Source: an uncultured Clostridia bacterium (GTDB taxonomy: Bacteria; Bacillota; Clostridia; Oscillospirales; Acutalibacteraceae). Taken from it: 64,000 nt of DNA. The DNA lies in contig CANQGK010000001.1 in assembly GCA_947623175.1 (NCBI GenBank), positions 143,431-207,430 of the forward strand. The letters run 5' to 3'. Below, piece by piece: positions 35,624 through 46,044 of this stretch (its first letter is position 1; the number at the start of each line of letters is the position of its first letter). The notes below the pieces were generated by a model. That model saw nothing but the letters and a program-made list of their open reading frames with translations. It made no database searches and was not told the DNA's origin. Made by a program: the position numbers and the translations under genes.

Positions 35624-36526
35624 CTAATCTTTGCCGGCTAACAGCTTTTGAACAATCATATTTATACCCATCATGATTAAAAACAGTACCGTTGCCACCG
35701 CGGAAGCATAACCCATCTCGTACCTTACGTTTCCGTAATCCTGCAATAAATGTACCATAGTATACAACGAATAATTGGTGCTCGGGAAGCCGTAAATCGC
35801 GGTGATTACCGCTCCCGTACCGAAGGCTCCCGTAATGCTCATTACCGCGCCGAACATAAGCTGCGGCCGCATCGAGGGCAAGGTTATATACCACATTTCC
35901 TGATATCTGTTTTTTATTCCGTCGATCGCGGCGGCTTCGTACATTCGGGCGTCGACGTTCTTAAATCCGGCAATAAAGGATAAAAAGCCCGCGCCGAAGC
36001 TCATCCAAAGCATTACGATAATAGCCGAGCCCAGCATATAATCGGAGTCGGTAAGCCATTGTATCGGCTTATAGGTTATTCCCAAATTCATCAAAATTCC
36101 GTTTAAAAAGCCGTAGGTATCGCCGCTGTATATGATAGCCCATATGCTGTAGGCTCCGCCGCTTATTACGGGCGAATAAAAGAGCAGCGTTAAAGCCGCG
36201 CGGGTTTTGTTGCCTATTTCGTTTAAAACCCAAGCCAATAAAAGGCTCAGGAAAAATCCGCCCGGACCTGTTATCAAAGCGATCAACAATGTATTTTTAA
36301 GGGCTATCGGAAAAAGCGAATCGTCCAAAAAGAGTCTGAAATAATTCCTAAAGCCTATAAAGGTAGGTGATTGCACAATATCAAATCTTGTAAAGCTTAA
36401 AACAATCGAAATAAAAACCGGTAAAACCGTGAATGTGAAAAATATCAGCATAAACGGCAAAATATATAAATAATCGGCTTTATACCGATACCAAAAGGCG
36501 GAGAAACCGTTCTTTTTTTTATTCAT
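35624..36526 (-). CDS. Sugar ABC transporter permease (MalF/LplB type, second set)
   Basis: 300 aa, six helices, EAA loop EAAAIDGIKNRYQEMWYITLP. It follows the large solute-binding fusion by 14 bp. With 34688-35611 it forms the second membrane pair of the locus. Confidence 0.9.
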   Translation of the reverse strand: MNKKKNGFSAFWYRYKADYLYILPFMLIFFTFTVLPVFISIVLSFTRFDIVQSPTFIGFRNYFRLFLDDSLFPIALKNTLLIALITGPGGFFLSLLLAWVLNEIGNKTRAALTLLFYSPVISGGAYSIWAIIYSGDTYGFLNGILMNLGITYKPIQWLTDSDYMLGSAIIVMLWMSFGAGFLSFIAGFKNVDARMYEAAAIDGIKNRYQEMWYITLPSMRPQLMFGAVMSITGAFGTGAVITAIYGFPSTNYSLYTMVHLLQDYGNVRYEMGYASAVATVLFLIMMGINMIVQKLLAGKD

Positions 36527-36540
36527 TTTTTCATCCCCCT

Positions 36541-39432
36541 TTATTTGAGATCGTATTCTTCTCTCTTATTAGCAAGCTCGATATCAATATCGTCCGCCAT
36601 ATCGCTCATGGTCTTTCTTACCTCGTCGTTGTCGTAAACGATATTGCGGAAAGCGAAGTTAAATAATCGCTCGGTAAAGTATCCGCCGGGTACTTCGCTG
36701 TATTCCTTTAAATGCTCCTGCTGATAGAGCATACTGTCTTTCATGTCTTTGTTCCATTTTACGGCCTTCATGGCGTTTTTATTTGCCGAATTATAGCGCG
36801 CCGCGGCGCCTACGACCGCCTCAAGCCGTTTTCCGAACATATCTTGCGCGTCGGCGGAGCACCACCACATAAGAAAATCACCGGCGGCTTGCTTATTTTC
36901 GGAATCGGACATAATAACCGAACCCGTCGCGCGGGTCACCGTGGTATGATTAATATTCCCCTCGCTGTCCGCGGTTCCGGGAACGGGAAGCATTCCCCAC
37001 AAATTTTTAATTTCCGGTGCGAAAAGCGTCAGGGTATTGTACATCGAAAAATCCACAACCGCTATTGGCATTTCGCCGTTGCGGAAGCGGTTGGCAAAAT
37101 CGAAGGATAAAGCAAAGCCGTATTCCTTATAGAGCGTCGAAAAGAGCTTCATGCTCTCGACCGCGGCGGACGAGGATAAACCGGAGCTTTTCATATCGTT
37201 AACGTAAAGATCACCGCCGCGCTGATACAAAAAGGTCAAAAAGTTATCGACGGTGGGAAGCAGTCCGAAGGAGAGCGCGCTTTTCTTCATTTTAGGCAAA
37301 ACGGTCTCCAAAATCAGATCCCAGCGTGTCAAATCGGAGGGCGCGATATTTAATTCGCGCAAAATATCCGTACGGTAAAAGAGCATAGGCCAGGTTTGAG
37401 TTTCGGGCAATGCGTATAAACCGTCTCGGAATTTAAATACGTTCAAAGAATAATCGTGAAATTGGCTTGTTAAAAATTCGCCGTCAATATAATCGTACAA
37501 ATTCTCCGCCGCGTTTCGCAAAGCCAAATTATTTACGTCGGTCTGCGCAACGCCGAGCACGACGTCCGGCCCTTTATGGGCTAAAATCGACGGCAGCAGC
37601 GCCGTAGTGGATACCAATTGTACCTGAACGGCAATATTCGTTTTAGGAGTGAAATAGGTGGATGCGATTTGTCTCAGTATCTGGGCCTGGTCCTGTGAAG
37701 TGGTCATCCATACCGTAATCGATTTATCGGACTCGATTTCGGTTTGTCCTACCTTCGAATAATCCATAACAAATGATGACAGAAAATTACAAAAATAATG
37801 TGTCACAAGCTTAAAAAATCCCGCTTCGCCCTGCAAAAGCTCTGCGTCGGGCGCGCCGAAACGAACGTAATCAAGCTGCAGCGGCTGACCGCGCTGTTCG
37901 TTAATCCATGTGCCGAACGAGGCTATATTGTCCTTAAAGGTGGAGAGTCTTACCGAAATTTTATCGGTATCCCGAAGCATTAAATCAAGATTTGTATAAA
38001 GGCGCTTTACGTCTACGAGAGAAGAGGCGTTGCCTTCGATCTTCACTATGCCCTGCTCCAGCGCTTTAAGCCGAGCGCTTAAATCTTTCATCCGTTCGAT
38101 AGTTTCGGGAATGCTTCTGTCAAAACGGTAATCACGATACGGATCCGGATTTACGCCGGTTACCGCGATAATTTTTCGGTATACGTTATTGAGCTCGTTA
38201 AGCAGATTTGAAGCGTTTTGAATTACCTCGCTGTAATCCCCCATCGAAACGGCAAGTCTCAAGGTATGCTCGCCTTTCTCAAGGTAAATTTTATAGGGAG
38301 TTTCGGTTTTGTCGGCAAAAAAGCCGGATTGCCATGTCGTACTGTAGGGGAAAAGCCAGGAATCGGCTTCCTTAAAGGGCAGTTTCCCGTCTATGTAAAT
38401 GCTCCGACAGCAGCCGCGCCCCTCCTTATACGCCTGCTTAAAATGCGAGGACAAAGCGTAAAATCCGGATTTTTCCACCGTGAAATTCCACTCTATCCAT
38501 TGGTCGGCGTTAGACCACATCTGTCCGCCTAAGCTGTTGTAAACGATTTTATAAGCCGAATAGGGCTCAACGGTAGGCGAAGTGCGGTCGGATACCGGAT
38601 AAAGCATCTGACTCGATTTTATATCGGCGTCCTCGGCTTGCAGAACAATATCGGGAAGGTCTGATTCTTCGGCTGTATTTTCGTAAGCCTTTACTACCGT
38701 TTCATACTCTTTCGCTCTTGTATCGAGCACCGATTTAAAGCATATTTTTCCCCATACCGCGGGTTCCGCCGCGCCTTCAAGCTTAAAATTATGCTCTCCG
38801 GCGGATAAATAAAAACAAAACGGTTCGCGGTTTATTCCGGAAGGATCTTCTGCAAATTGCCACGTCCAGGACGGCTTTTCGATCTGGGTGATCATTATTT
38901 CATTGCCCTGCGTATCCGTTTCGGGTTTATCCGTAGCGTCGCCCCAAATACGTGAAAATGCGAGATTTTGCGCTTCGACAAAGGGAGCTTCGTTATCTAT
39001 TTTTACACTGCGCTCGATATTGTCGCCCGCGCCCTCCACCGTGTAATATTCAAAATAAAGGCAGTAAAGTCCGCTTTTTTTAACCGAAAAATCCCAGGAA
39101 ACCGTATCGTTTTCCGGCTGGTACAATGCCGCGCCGCTTCTTCCCGCATAGTTGTTTTCTATACGGGAAGAAGGAGCATTTGAAAGATTTGCTTTCGAAA
39201 TCGGCAATTCAATTTCGTCGGGCGGGCAATCCGCGGAGTTGTATTCGGCGTAATAGTCGTAATACGAAATTATATCGCTTGCGGTAATTGTATTAACCTT
39301 ATTCCAATCAAAATCATCCGAATAATCCGTTTCGGCACTGCACAAAATCGGAGTCACAGAAGACAGCACAATACAAACCGTAATGCAAAATATTATGGTT
39401 TTTGTCTTTATGTTATTGAAATAAGAGTTCAT
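36541..39432 (-). CDS. Solute-binding protein fused to two carbohydrate-binding-like modules
   Basis: I start at MNSYFNN (ATG 39432) behind GGTGGG; 963 aa. A signal peptide with no clear lipobox (TPILCSAE) is followed by two related beta modules (about 85-245 and 280-420) with the shared phrase 'SGLYCLYFEYYTVEG / SGFYALSSHFKQAYKEG ... SVKIDNEAPF / SIYIDGKLPF', similar to CBM35-type domains. A coiled region and a full family-1 binding domain follow (ITVWMTTSQDQAQ, DVVLGVAQTDVNNLA, YALPETQTWPMLFYRTDIL, MWWCSADAQDMF). An ABC receptor that carries its own binding modules is unusual; it may grip the polymer while delivering fragments to the permeases. Confidence 0.78.
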   Translation of the reverse strand: MNSYFNNIKTKTIIFCITVCIVLSSVTPILCSAETDYSDDFDWNKVNTITASDIISYYDYYAEYNSADCPPDEIELPISKANLSNAPSSRIENNYAGRSGAALYQPENDTVSWDFSVKKSGLYCLYFEYYTVEGAGDNIERSVKIDNEAPFVEAQNLAFSRIWGDATDKPETDTQGNEIMITQIEKPSWTWQFAEDPSGINREPFCFYLSAGEHNFKLEGAAEPAVWGKICFKSVLDTRAKEYETVVKAYENTAEESDLPDIVLQAEDADIKSSQMLYPVSDRTSPTVEPYSAYKIVYNSLGGQMWSNADQWIEWNFTVEKSGFYALSSHFKQAYKEGRGCCRSIYIDGKLPFKEADSWLFPYSTTWQSGFFADKTETPYKIYLEKGEHTLRLAVSMGDYSEVIQNASNLLNELNNVYRKIIAVTGVNPDPYRDYRFDRSIPETIERMKDLSARLKALEQGIVKIEGNASSLVDVKRLYTNLDLMLRDTDKISVRLSTFKDNIASFGTWINEQRGQPLQLDYVRFGAPDAELLQGEAGFFKLVTHYFCNFLSSFVMDYSKVGQTEIESDKSITVWMTTSQDQAQILRQIASTYFTPKTNIAVQVQLVSTTALLPSILAHKGPDVVLGVAQTDVNNLALRNAAENLYDYIDGEFLTSQFHDYSLNVFKFRDGLYALPETQTWPMLFYRTDILRELNIAPSDLTRWDLILETVLPKMKKSALSFGLLPTVDNFLTFLYQRGGDLYVNDMKSSGLSSSAAVESMKLFSTLYKEYGFALSFDFANRFRNGEMPIAVVDFSMYNTLTLFAPEIKNLWGMLPVPGTADSEGNINHTTVTRATGSVIMSDSENKQAAGDFLMWWCSADAQDMFGKRLEAVVGAAARYNSANKNAMKAVKWNKDMKDSMLYQQEHLKEYSEVPGGYFTERLFNFAFRNIVYDNDEVRKTMSDMADDIDIELANKREEYDLK

Positions 39433-39487
39433 AAATATACCCACCGAATCTTTACTCGATTTTAAGCCTTTACCTTAAATCATTTAA

Positions 39488-41041
39488 TTAAAACAGGTTT
39501 TTAATGGTTTTGTCATAAGTGGTGCCGAGGGCGTCTATAGCGGCGCTCGGAGTATTTTTATCGTAAAAAATAGGTGTGAACATCGCTTTATCGATGAAAC
39601 CGCCGTACACACGCGGCAATCCCACGCCGGGATCCGATTCCATATTGCTAAGCAGTTTCAAATACATGTTAAGGCTGTTTGTATCGCCCTTTTGGAAATA
39701 ATCCGCCGCAATTTCTTCCTGCCAGGAATTTGCGTCGTAGCCCTTCGGATATTCGGCTAACGCATTCATAATCTTTGCGGTAAAATCACGCTCGTTATTT
39801 GTTTTAGTGATTGTAAATACACGCGCGTTGGAGCTTAAGCTCGTATAAGACTTGCCGCCGGCGTCGGGGCCCAAAGGCATCGGTAAAAGTCCGAATTTTA
39901 TATTGTTGCCCTTTTTGGCTACCTTAGGTCTTATCTGTTGATTGAAAACCCAGGAATCGTCTAACAGAAACGCCAATTTGCCGTCTATAAAGGACTGTAC
40001 GTAATCGGGTCCGCCGGTATCTGCCTGCCCCTTTTGGAACTGTGCGGAAACGGTGTAATAAACCTTACTTGTATTGACAATGTCGTACATCCAATCAAGC
40101 GCATTCTTTATATTTCTGCTGTTGTAAGTGGGGCTTGCTTTGCCGTTGGAGCCTATGGTGACGATTTTGCCGCCGTTTGCCGCGATAAGCATCTGCGATA
40201 CCTTAGAGGGCGAGCCGCCTATTCCGTAGGTGCCCTGTGAAGCGTTCGTAGTGGCTCTGGCATATTCCAAAAGCTTTGCGAAGGTCCATTGCTTTTTATC
40301 AATCAATTTATAAATACCATCTGCGTCTATGCCCTTGCTCTCAAGCATGGTTTTATTAACGGCTATACAGAAACGAAGCTCGGGCGGCTTTTCGAATTGC
40401 AGTCCGTAATGATTTTTACCGAGCGTGGCGGCTTTGGTATAGCCGGACCAGAAATTCGGATTGTTTACGTTAACCCCTTTTACGGTATTCCATGGTACGA
40501 TATATCCGGAAGACGCAAGTCCGGTTATATCCTCGACGTTGGTTTCCAAAATATTGGCTACCTTTTTACCCGCCATAATCAAGCTTGCAAGGTTATTGGT
40601 ATTAGGATATCCGTTGATAACCTTGATAGTGACGTCGTATTCCTTTTCGACCTCTTCTATACGCTGCCAGAAAAGCTTTTCAAAGGTATATTGCGCCTTT
40701 GCTTTGGTTTGCGGCAGATAGGAAGACATAATCGTAAAGGTTTTTCCCTTGGTATCCACCTTTATTTCGTCGGACGTCGTAGAAGAGGTGGTTTGATTGC
40801 CGCCTGTAACCTGACTTCCGCCGGAGCCCGAAACCTTACTGCCGCCGGAGCCGCCTTGGCTTTGATTGCCGTCGGCGCCGGGTTGAACTTCGGAATCGTC
40901 GTAAATTACGGTCGTATAGGTGCTGTATTCGCTGCCGTCGTCCTTTGAGCTCTTACAGCCGGCAAAGGACACAACTAAAAGCGATAGCGACAAAATTAAC
41001 GACATCCCGCGTATCATCTTTTTACGAACTGTTTTATTCAT
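39488..41041 (-). CDS. Extracellular solute-binding lipoprotein
   Basis: 517 aa. Lipobox VSFAGCKS (Cys near 29), then a flexible Gly/Ser/Gln linker (SGGSKVSGSGGSQVTGG) and the binding domain (KTFTIMSSYLPQTKAKAQ, FIDGKLAFLLDDSWVFNQ, KFGLLPMPLGPDAGGKSY). Family-1-like, 55 bp before the fused binding protein in transcription order. Its start overlaps the end of the GH106-like gene by 4 bp. Two receptors for one permease pair imply different ligands or a relay. Confidence 0.85.
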   Translation of the reverse strand: MNKTVRKKMIRGMSLILSLSLLVVSFAGCKSSKDDGSEYSTYTTVIYDDSEVQPGADGNQSQGGSGGSKVSGSGGSQVTGGNQTTSSTTSDEIKVDTKGKTFTIMSSYLPQTKAKAQYTFEKLFWQRIEEVEKEYDVTIKVINGYPNTNNLASLIMAGKKVANILETNVEDITGLASSGYIVPWNTVKGVNVNNPNFWSGYTKAATLGKNHYGLQFEKPPELRFCIAVNKTMLESKGIDADGIYKLIDKKQWTFAKLLEYARATTNASQGTYGIGGSPSKVSQMLIAANGGKIVTIGSNGKASPTYNSRNIKNALDWMYDIVNTSKVYYTVSAQFQKGQADTGGPDYVQSFIDGKLAFLLDDSWVFNQQIRPKVAKKGNNIKFGLLPMPLGPDAGGKSYTSLSSNARVFTITKTNNERDFTAKIMNALAEYPKGYDANSWQEEIAADYFQKGDTNSLNMYLKLLSNMESDPGVGLPRVYGGFIDKAMFTPIFYDKNTPSAAIDALGTTYDKTIKNLF

Positions 41042-44000
41042 GATAAATCCTCCTGATTAATTTTTTTATTTTGTTTAAAGCATATCCCGAAGCCTTCACA
41101 GCCGAAGGGAATGAAGCTGTAAGCGTCCATCCAGGTGTTCGGCCGTTTAATTTCGAGATTTACGAAATCCTCCCAGCCGAACTCACCGGTAAAGGTATGG
41201 GGACCGACCAGCGTGGTAACCCCTTTACAGTGGTGGTGCGGGCCGAGCAGATTGCGATTGGTTCCGAAAAGTCTTACCGTAACCTCATTTTTACCCGGCA
41301 AAAGCAACTCGGTAATATCGACCTTTTCGTCCATACGAAGAATTGCTTTACGCTTTTGATTTATAAGTATTTCCGCCGAGCTTGCCGCGCCCTCCTCTAC
41401 GGACAGGTAAACCCTGTCGTTTCGGTCGGGATAATCCAGATCAAAACGGTAATCGGCGCATCCCCTGTAGAAGAAAAGCTTTTGTTTTGTCAGATCTCCC
41501 ATTTTCAAAGGAGCGGGCGGCGCCAGATAAAATCCCGATTTGTCAACCTTTATAAAGGTGCCTTTATCGCAAATTTCGCCCTTTGCGGCAACCGAAAAAT
41601 CGCCTAAAACGTAAATGGCTTCCGGCTCTACGGGATAAAAGAAGCTGTTGTTTACGCTTTCAAAATCGCCGAGCTTTTTGGTGCCGCGCGACGCTTTATA
41701 AACAATATCCACAAGATTAATTCCCGGCTTTACGTATGAAGCAGCGTCGTACACCCGAACACAGCGGTCGATGTAGAAGCTGTCGGCTTTAGCCGTAAGC
41801 TTATTGCCGTTTAATAAAATCTCATCCGCAAACTCGGTTTCGGCGGCAATTTGTATACCGCTCAGGTCGAGATCGTCGGCGCACTCGAACAGATACCTTA
41901 CACGCAGCTTTGCGCTTTCGCAATTAAGCTTATTTAACTCGTCATATATTCGGTTTATTTGCTTAACGGTATAATCCGGTTGTGAAAGCTCGCCGTCGTT
42001 TAAAGCGTAAGCACAATAATCCACGGTAAGAGCGTTCGGAAGCGTCAGCCGTATGTCGCAATTTTTGATAAAGCGTTCGCATTTCTTCTCGAGCAAAACC
42101 GGCTGTAAATCGGAAGCAAGCGTTAAATCGATTACCTTATTATCCCTCGGCAAAAGGGGTAAAACAAAGCAAACGCCCTCGTCGGTTTTTTGGAAAGGAA
42201 CCGCCCGTTTTGTATCCGTCTGTAAATCCCAAAGATATACCGCCTTATTTTCCGGGCAATCGTCATAAATACATACGAGCGCCTTTTGGTCGGAATAATC
42301 CTCGTCCGTCCAGATATGGAACCGTCTGCCGCCATCTATTTCGCGTGAATGAATCGTCACGCCTTTGGCAAGAGAGCCGTTTTCCTTATGTCTTACTTCG
42401 CAAAAGCGACGGATATTCCTCGAATACGCCCACTTGTTTAAACAGCTTCTGTGGTTTGCGACAACAAGGCAATTATCGAACCGGCTTTTGGATTTGTCGG
42501 GCAAAGCGGGTTTAGCGTTGAGGAAATAAACCTTTCCATCCTTTGAAATAAACCGCTCGAGCAAAGAAACGGTAGTTTGCTCGAGTATTTCGCATTCGGG
42601 CACTATGACGGTGCGGTATTCCCTTTCGCCCACGCGAAAAGCACCGTTTTCGGTTATCGAGCCGTATTCCGCCAAAATCGATTCGTCGCCCAGCTCAAAA
42701 TCCAACTGTAAATCCAAAAGACACTCCAACAACGCGCGAAATGAAGCGCAATAAAGCTGTGCGGCGCTGTCGTCCTTTTCACCGGCGAAGCCCAATTTGA
42801 CGCTTTGCAGCGGAGAAATAATCAAAAGCTCACAAAGGCGTGTGCCCTCGGTCATTTTTTGATTAAAATTATTTATCCAGGTCATAAGCTGCGGAAAAAG
42901 CTTCCACCAGACCGACTGATATGAGAAAAAGGGCGGATAATCGCGCTTGCGTCTTCCGGCTATCGAATAGGCGGAAAGATGAAAGCAGGGCTTTGTAACC
43001 CCGAGGGCGGACTGCCTTCCCCATATATGCATAACGTCGCAGAAGGTCAAATTCCAGCCGCTCCCGCCGAAGGATTCGCTTATTACCTCCGGCTTGCCCA
43101 GCTGTTGAGCAATGCTTGAAACCTGCTTTTCGAGCACGGGGCTTGTGTTGCGATTTCCCAAATGATCGATGCCGGGCATCTGCATAAGGGCGTAATGCCG
43201 CATAACGCCGCAATTTGTAACCATCTGGCTGTAGAGACCGTCCTCGGTGGCGAAATGCCCCGTCAGAGTAAGCTCATTTTGTCGGCACCAATCGGCAATT
43301 TGACGGGTGTAATTTTTACAAAACAGCTGTGACGCAAGATCGCGGAAGCGTTTTCTGAACATCTTGCTTTCGGGCGAATCTTTTATAAGCATCCACAAAT
43401 CATCGAGCAGATCCGAGCCGTAATTCGACTGCCAGCAGGCAACCATTTCCCTGCTCCAGGGCATTCGTTTTATTTGCGGCTCGTCGGTAAAAAAGCCGCG
43501 TATCGTATTACCGAAGTATTTTGAATAACGCTTTTTATATGCTTCGTGGGTGTTTTTGATAAATTCTTTTACCGTATCGTAAGAAAGCAGGTCGACGTAG
43601 CCGGTCACGATCCGATAGCTGCAAAAGAGATCCCCTTCCCGCGCATCGGTATCGGCAATACGGATATATTTGCCGTCGTCCGTCTTTCGGAAGGCGCAAA
43701 GCGTTTTCTCGGGCGACGGGATCTCGTTATCCGTAAAGCACAGATATTTCATTTGATGCTCTTCGCCCAAAGAGGTCACCTTGCCGTCCGCCGCTCCGCT
43801 GGGCCAGCCGTTTTCATCGTATATCCAGACCTCTATTCCGAGGCGGTGGGCTTCTTCGATTGCATAATCACAACATTCGAACCATTCTTCACCCATATAT
43901 GCAAATCGCAAGCCCGCCCGCGCGTGAATTACGACGCCCAAAAAGCGGTTATTGGAAAATTCCCGCATTTGCCTGCTTATTTCCGCCTTATTGATATTGT

Positions 44001-44058
44001 CGTTCCAGCTCCAAAAGCAAATCGGCTTTCCGTTAATTACTTTATTTTCACACGACAA
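41038..44058 (-). CDS. GH106-like glycoside hydrolase
   Basis: I prefer TTG 44058 over TTG 44067 because AAAGG sits 9 bp before it; 1006 aa. The N-terminal barrel has CFWSWNDNINKAEISRQ, VVIHARAGLRF, WIYDENGWPSGAADG and GFFTDEPQI, a pattern seen in large GH106/GH2-related hydrolases, with acidic residues on strand ends. C-terminal GH2-type sugar-binding jelly roll (RVYLSVEEGAASSAEI, GKNEVTVRLFGTNRN). GH106 members act on alpha-L-rhamnosides. No signal peptide, so cytosolic. The exact family and sugar are uncertain. Confidence 0.7.
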   Translation of the reverse strand: MSCENKVINGKPICFWSWNDNINKAEISRQMREFSNNRFLGVVIHARAGLRFAYMGEEWFECCDYAIEEAHRLGIEVWIYDENGWPSGAADGKVTSLGEEHQMKYLCFTDNEIPSPEKTLCAFRKTDDGKYIRIADTDAREGDLFCSYRIVTGYVDLLSYDTVKEFIKNTHEAYKKRYSKYFGNTIRGFFTDEPQIKRMPWSREMVACWQSNYGSDLLDDLWMLIKDSPESKMFRKRFRDLASQLFCKNYTRQIADWCRQNELTLTGHFATEDGLYSQMVTNCGVMRHYALMQMPGIDHLGNRNTSPVLEKQVSSIAQQLGKPEVISESFGGSGWNLTFCDVMHIWGRQSALGVTKPCFHLSAYSIAGRRKRDYPPFFSYQSVWWKLFPQLMTWINNFNQKMTEGTRLCELLIISPLQSVKLGFAGEKDDSAAQLYCASFRALLECLLDLQLDFELGDESILAEYGSITENGAFRVGEREYRTVIVPECEILEQTTVSLLERFISKDGKVYFLNAKPALPDKSKSRFDNCLVVANHRSCLNKWAYSRNIRRFCEVRHKENGSLAKGVTIHSREIDGGRRFHIWTDEDYSDQKALVCIYDDCPENKAVYLWDLQTDTKRAVPFQKTDEGVCFVLPLLPRDNKVIDLTLASDLQPVLLEKKCERFIKNCDIRLTLPNALTVDYCAYALNDGELSQPDYTVKQINRIYDELNKLNCESAKLRVRYLFECADDLDLSGIQIAAETEFADEILLNGNKLTAKADSFYIDRCVRVYDAASYVKPGINLVDIVYKASRGTKKLGDFESVNNSFFYPVEPEAIYVLGDFSVAAKGEICDKGTFIKVDKSGFYLAPPAPLKMGDLTKQKLFFYRGCADYRFDLDYPDRNDRVYLSVEEGAASSAEILINQKRKAILRMDEKVDITELLLPGKNEVTVRLFGTNRNLLGPHHHCKGVTTLVGPHTFTGEFGWEDFVNLEIKRPNTWMDAYSFIPFGCEGFGICFKQNKKINQEDLS

Positions 44059-44084
44059 AGGAAACAACCTTTCGTTTTAGGTTT

Positions 44085-46016
44085 TTATACCTTAATTTTT
44101 TTATTTCGTCCACGCTTCTTTTTGACAACAATAACGGTTACAACCGCTCCTGCAATCAGTATAACGCCTAAAATCGAACCGGCTAATACCCATGGCCAAT
44201 TATCTTGGAGCCAGGAGGAAGAATTTGAACGCTTTTTCCGCTTTGTAACGATGGTTTTTGTACCTCTTTTTGAAGTATTCTGTTCCGTCTCATTTACCGA
44301 AAGGTCTTCATCCTCAAAATAGGTATAACCGTCGTTTTCGGAATAATATCCGTCGGACTCGGAAGGAGCGTAAGTGAATTTTCCGCCCGCTTCTACGAGC
44401 AATACTCTTTGGCTGTTGTGGGGAACCTTAAGAGTAATGTTTTGTATTTGTTTTGCGTTGCCCTTTGCTATTACCTTGCCGGAGATCAAATCGGTCACTC
44501 TGTAATAGCTGTAGTAATCGAGACCGCATGCTTTAAAGGGAACGTGCACCGTCATGGCAGCGTCGGGATCGTGAATATTATTGTTCGGTATGATAAGCGC
44601 GGCTCTGTTACCGGCGTAGCGGGCGTAAGGCTGAATCGTTTCGCAGTTATCGACGTTTACCTTGCAAATATTCGTGTCGTAAAAATGCTCCGGGAAATTT
44701 ACAAACAAATCCTTATACTGACGGCGAATACGAATCATCTGTTTAACAGACTCGTAAAACTCCTGCGCGTCTTTATCCTGTAAATCGCTCTCCAAATCGA
44801 TGGGAGTATCGTAAAGAACGCCTTTACCGGCCTGTTTTTTGGCGATGGTTTCTTCGCCCGCGTACCACAAAGGAATAAACGGCGAATATAAAAGGCTGTA
44901 GCCCATGGTAAGCTCACTGCCGTCCGCCAAATATTTTGTAAGGTCGTGGTTTGATAAGGCGTGAGTGTAAAAGCGATAGCTGCCGCCTTCGTCGTTCATA
45001 CGCGAATTTTCGCTTCCGACGTGCAGTCCTTGCTTAACGCAGTCGACCATATTGTAATATTTAAGCAGCGGCTGTTCTTCCATGTAATCGTAACCTGCTC
45101 TGCCTACGAGTCCGTCTATAGGTCCTAAACCGTTCTGCTCAAAATCGTACGCGACGCCGCGGTCGTTCCAGCTTTCCGAAATGGATAGGAACTTTATTCC
45201 CTTTTGCGCCAGGCGGTTTTTAATCTCAAAGTCTACCAGCGGGCCTGCCTGCTCGGGCTCCAAATCGTACCTAAAACCGTCGCAATTTGTCGTAAGGGCA
45301 AGCTTAACCGCCTCGGAAACGAACCATTCCTTTAAGCCCATATTGCCGTCATCGTCGGTCCAATCGCTCTCGCCCCAGCTGAAATACGTGCCTTCAATTC
45401 CGGTTGCCGTGGAAGAGGTGAACCAGGTTAAGTCCTCTTTGTGCTGTTGGTATACCTCGGCAGGCGCCAATACGCCCCACGAAACTATATCGATAATTAC
45501 GCGGATATTTCGCTTATGCGCTTCGTCTACGAATTTTCTGAAAACCTGCCAGCCTTTTGCGTAATCCGTTTCGCCCGTAAGATAGGTATCTATGGTATTA
45601 AGCCCCAAATTGGCGTAGCCGTTACCCATGATACTGCCGTCGGGGTTTTTGCCGCGGTCGTTTATGGGGTTAACCCACAGTCCGTTTACGCCCATTTCTT
45701 CCAAATGGTCGAGCAATTTTATCGCTTTATTGTTAGGCGTTTGCAAATTCTGGGCTTCTTTTCCGGCGTCGACTCCGTCGTCGTTTAATACACGGTGAAG
45801 ATTAGCCCCTACGATAATAAGATCCGAAACCCAATCCGGCGTATTGTTATCGTCCACCGTCGCCTGCGTCAGCGGAGCCCATTTTGGGGTAAGCGACGAA
45901 TTGTCGATAACGGTCTTCCCGTTTGCCGCCTGCACGATTGTGCCGTTGTCCGAACCGAAGAAAAGCGAGAAGATCAATACGCTTGACAGTATTAAAGATA
46001 ATATCTTTTTCTTCAT
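44085..46016 (-). CDS. Secreted GH13-type protein with C-terminal membrane anchor
   Basis: 643 aa. Signal peptide (1-31), a TIM barrel from about 60, and at 600-625 a membrane helix (WVLAGSILGVILIAGAVVTVIVV) followed by KKKRGRNKK, so the enzyme stays on the cell surface. Conserved regions: II GFRYD (Asp nucleophile, near 248), III SISES (Glu acid/base, near 278), IV SNHD (near 353). Region I reads DIVSWG where GH13 enzymes normally have D-x-V-x-N-H. The His after the nucleophile is also absent (DLEPEQ). It is a divergent GH13 that keeps the three carboxylates. The protein at 49468 has the same deviations. Confidence 0.8.
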   Translation of the reverse strand: MKKKILSLILSSVLIFSLFFGSDNGTIVQAANGKTVIDNSSLTPKWAPLTQATVDDNNTPDWVSDLIIVGANLHRVLNDDGVDAGKEAQNLQTPNNKAIKLLDHLEEMGVNGLWVNPINDRGKNPDGSIMGNGYANLGLNTIDTYLTGETDYAKGWQVFRKFVDEAHKRNIRVIIDIVSWGVLAPAEVYQQHKEDLTWFTSSTATGIEGTYFSWGESDWTDDDGNMGLKEWFVSEAVKLALTTNCDGFRYDLEPEQAGPLVDFEIKNRLAQKGIKFLSISESWNDRGVAYDFEQNGLGPIDGLVGRAGYDYMEEQPLLKYYNMVDCVKQGLHVGSENSRMNDEGGSYRFYTHALSNHDLTKYLADGSELTMGYSLLYSPFIPLWYAGEETIAKKQAGKGVLYDTPIDLESDLQDKDAQEFYESVKQMIRIRRQYKDLFVNFPEHFYDTNICKVNVDNCETIQPYARYAGNRAALIIPNNNIHDPDAAMTVHVPFKACGLDYYSYYRVTDLISGKVIAKGNAKQIQNITLKVPHNSQRVLLVEAGGKFTYAPSESDGYYSENDGYTYFEDEDLSVNETEQNTSKRGTKTIVTKRKKRSNSSSWLQDNWPWVLAGSILGVILIAGAVVTVIVVKKKRGRNKKIKV

Positions 46017-46044
46017 GATTTTACCTCAATATCTTTCTTTATTA

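Noticed and set aside
40289-40948. 219-aa plus-strand ORF opposite a binding protein
   Set aside because: Shadow of the solute-binding lipoprotein frame; no start signals.
43546-44322. 258-aa plus-strand ORF
   Set aside because: Spans the 5' end of one minus-strand gene and the 3' end of the next; antisense shadow.
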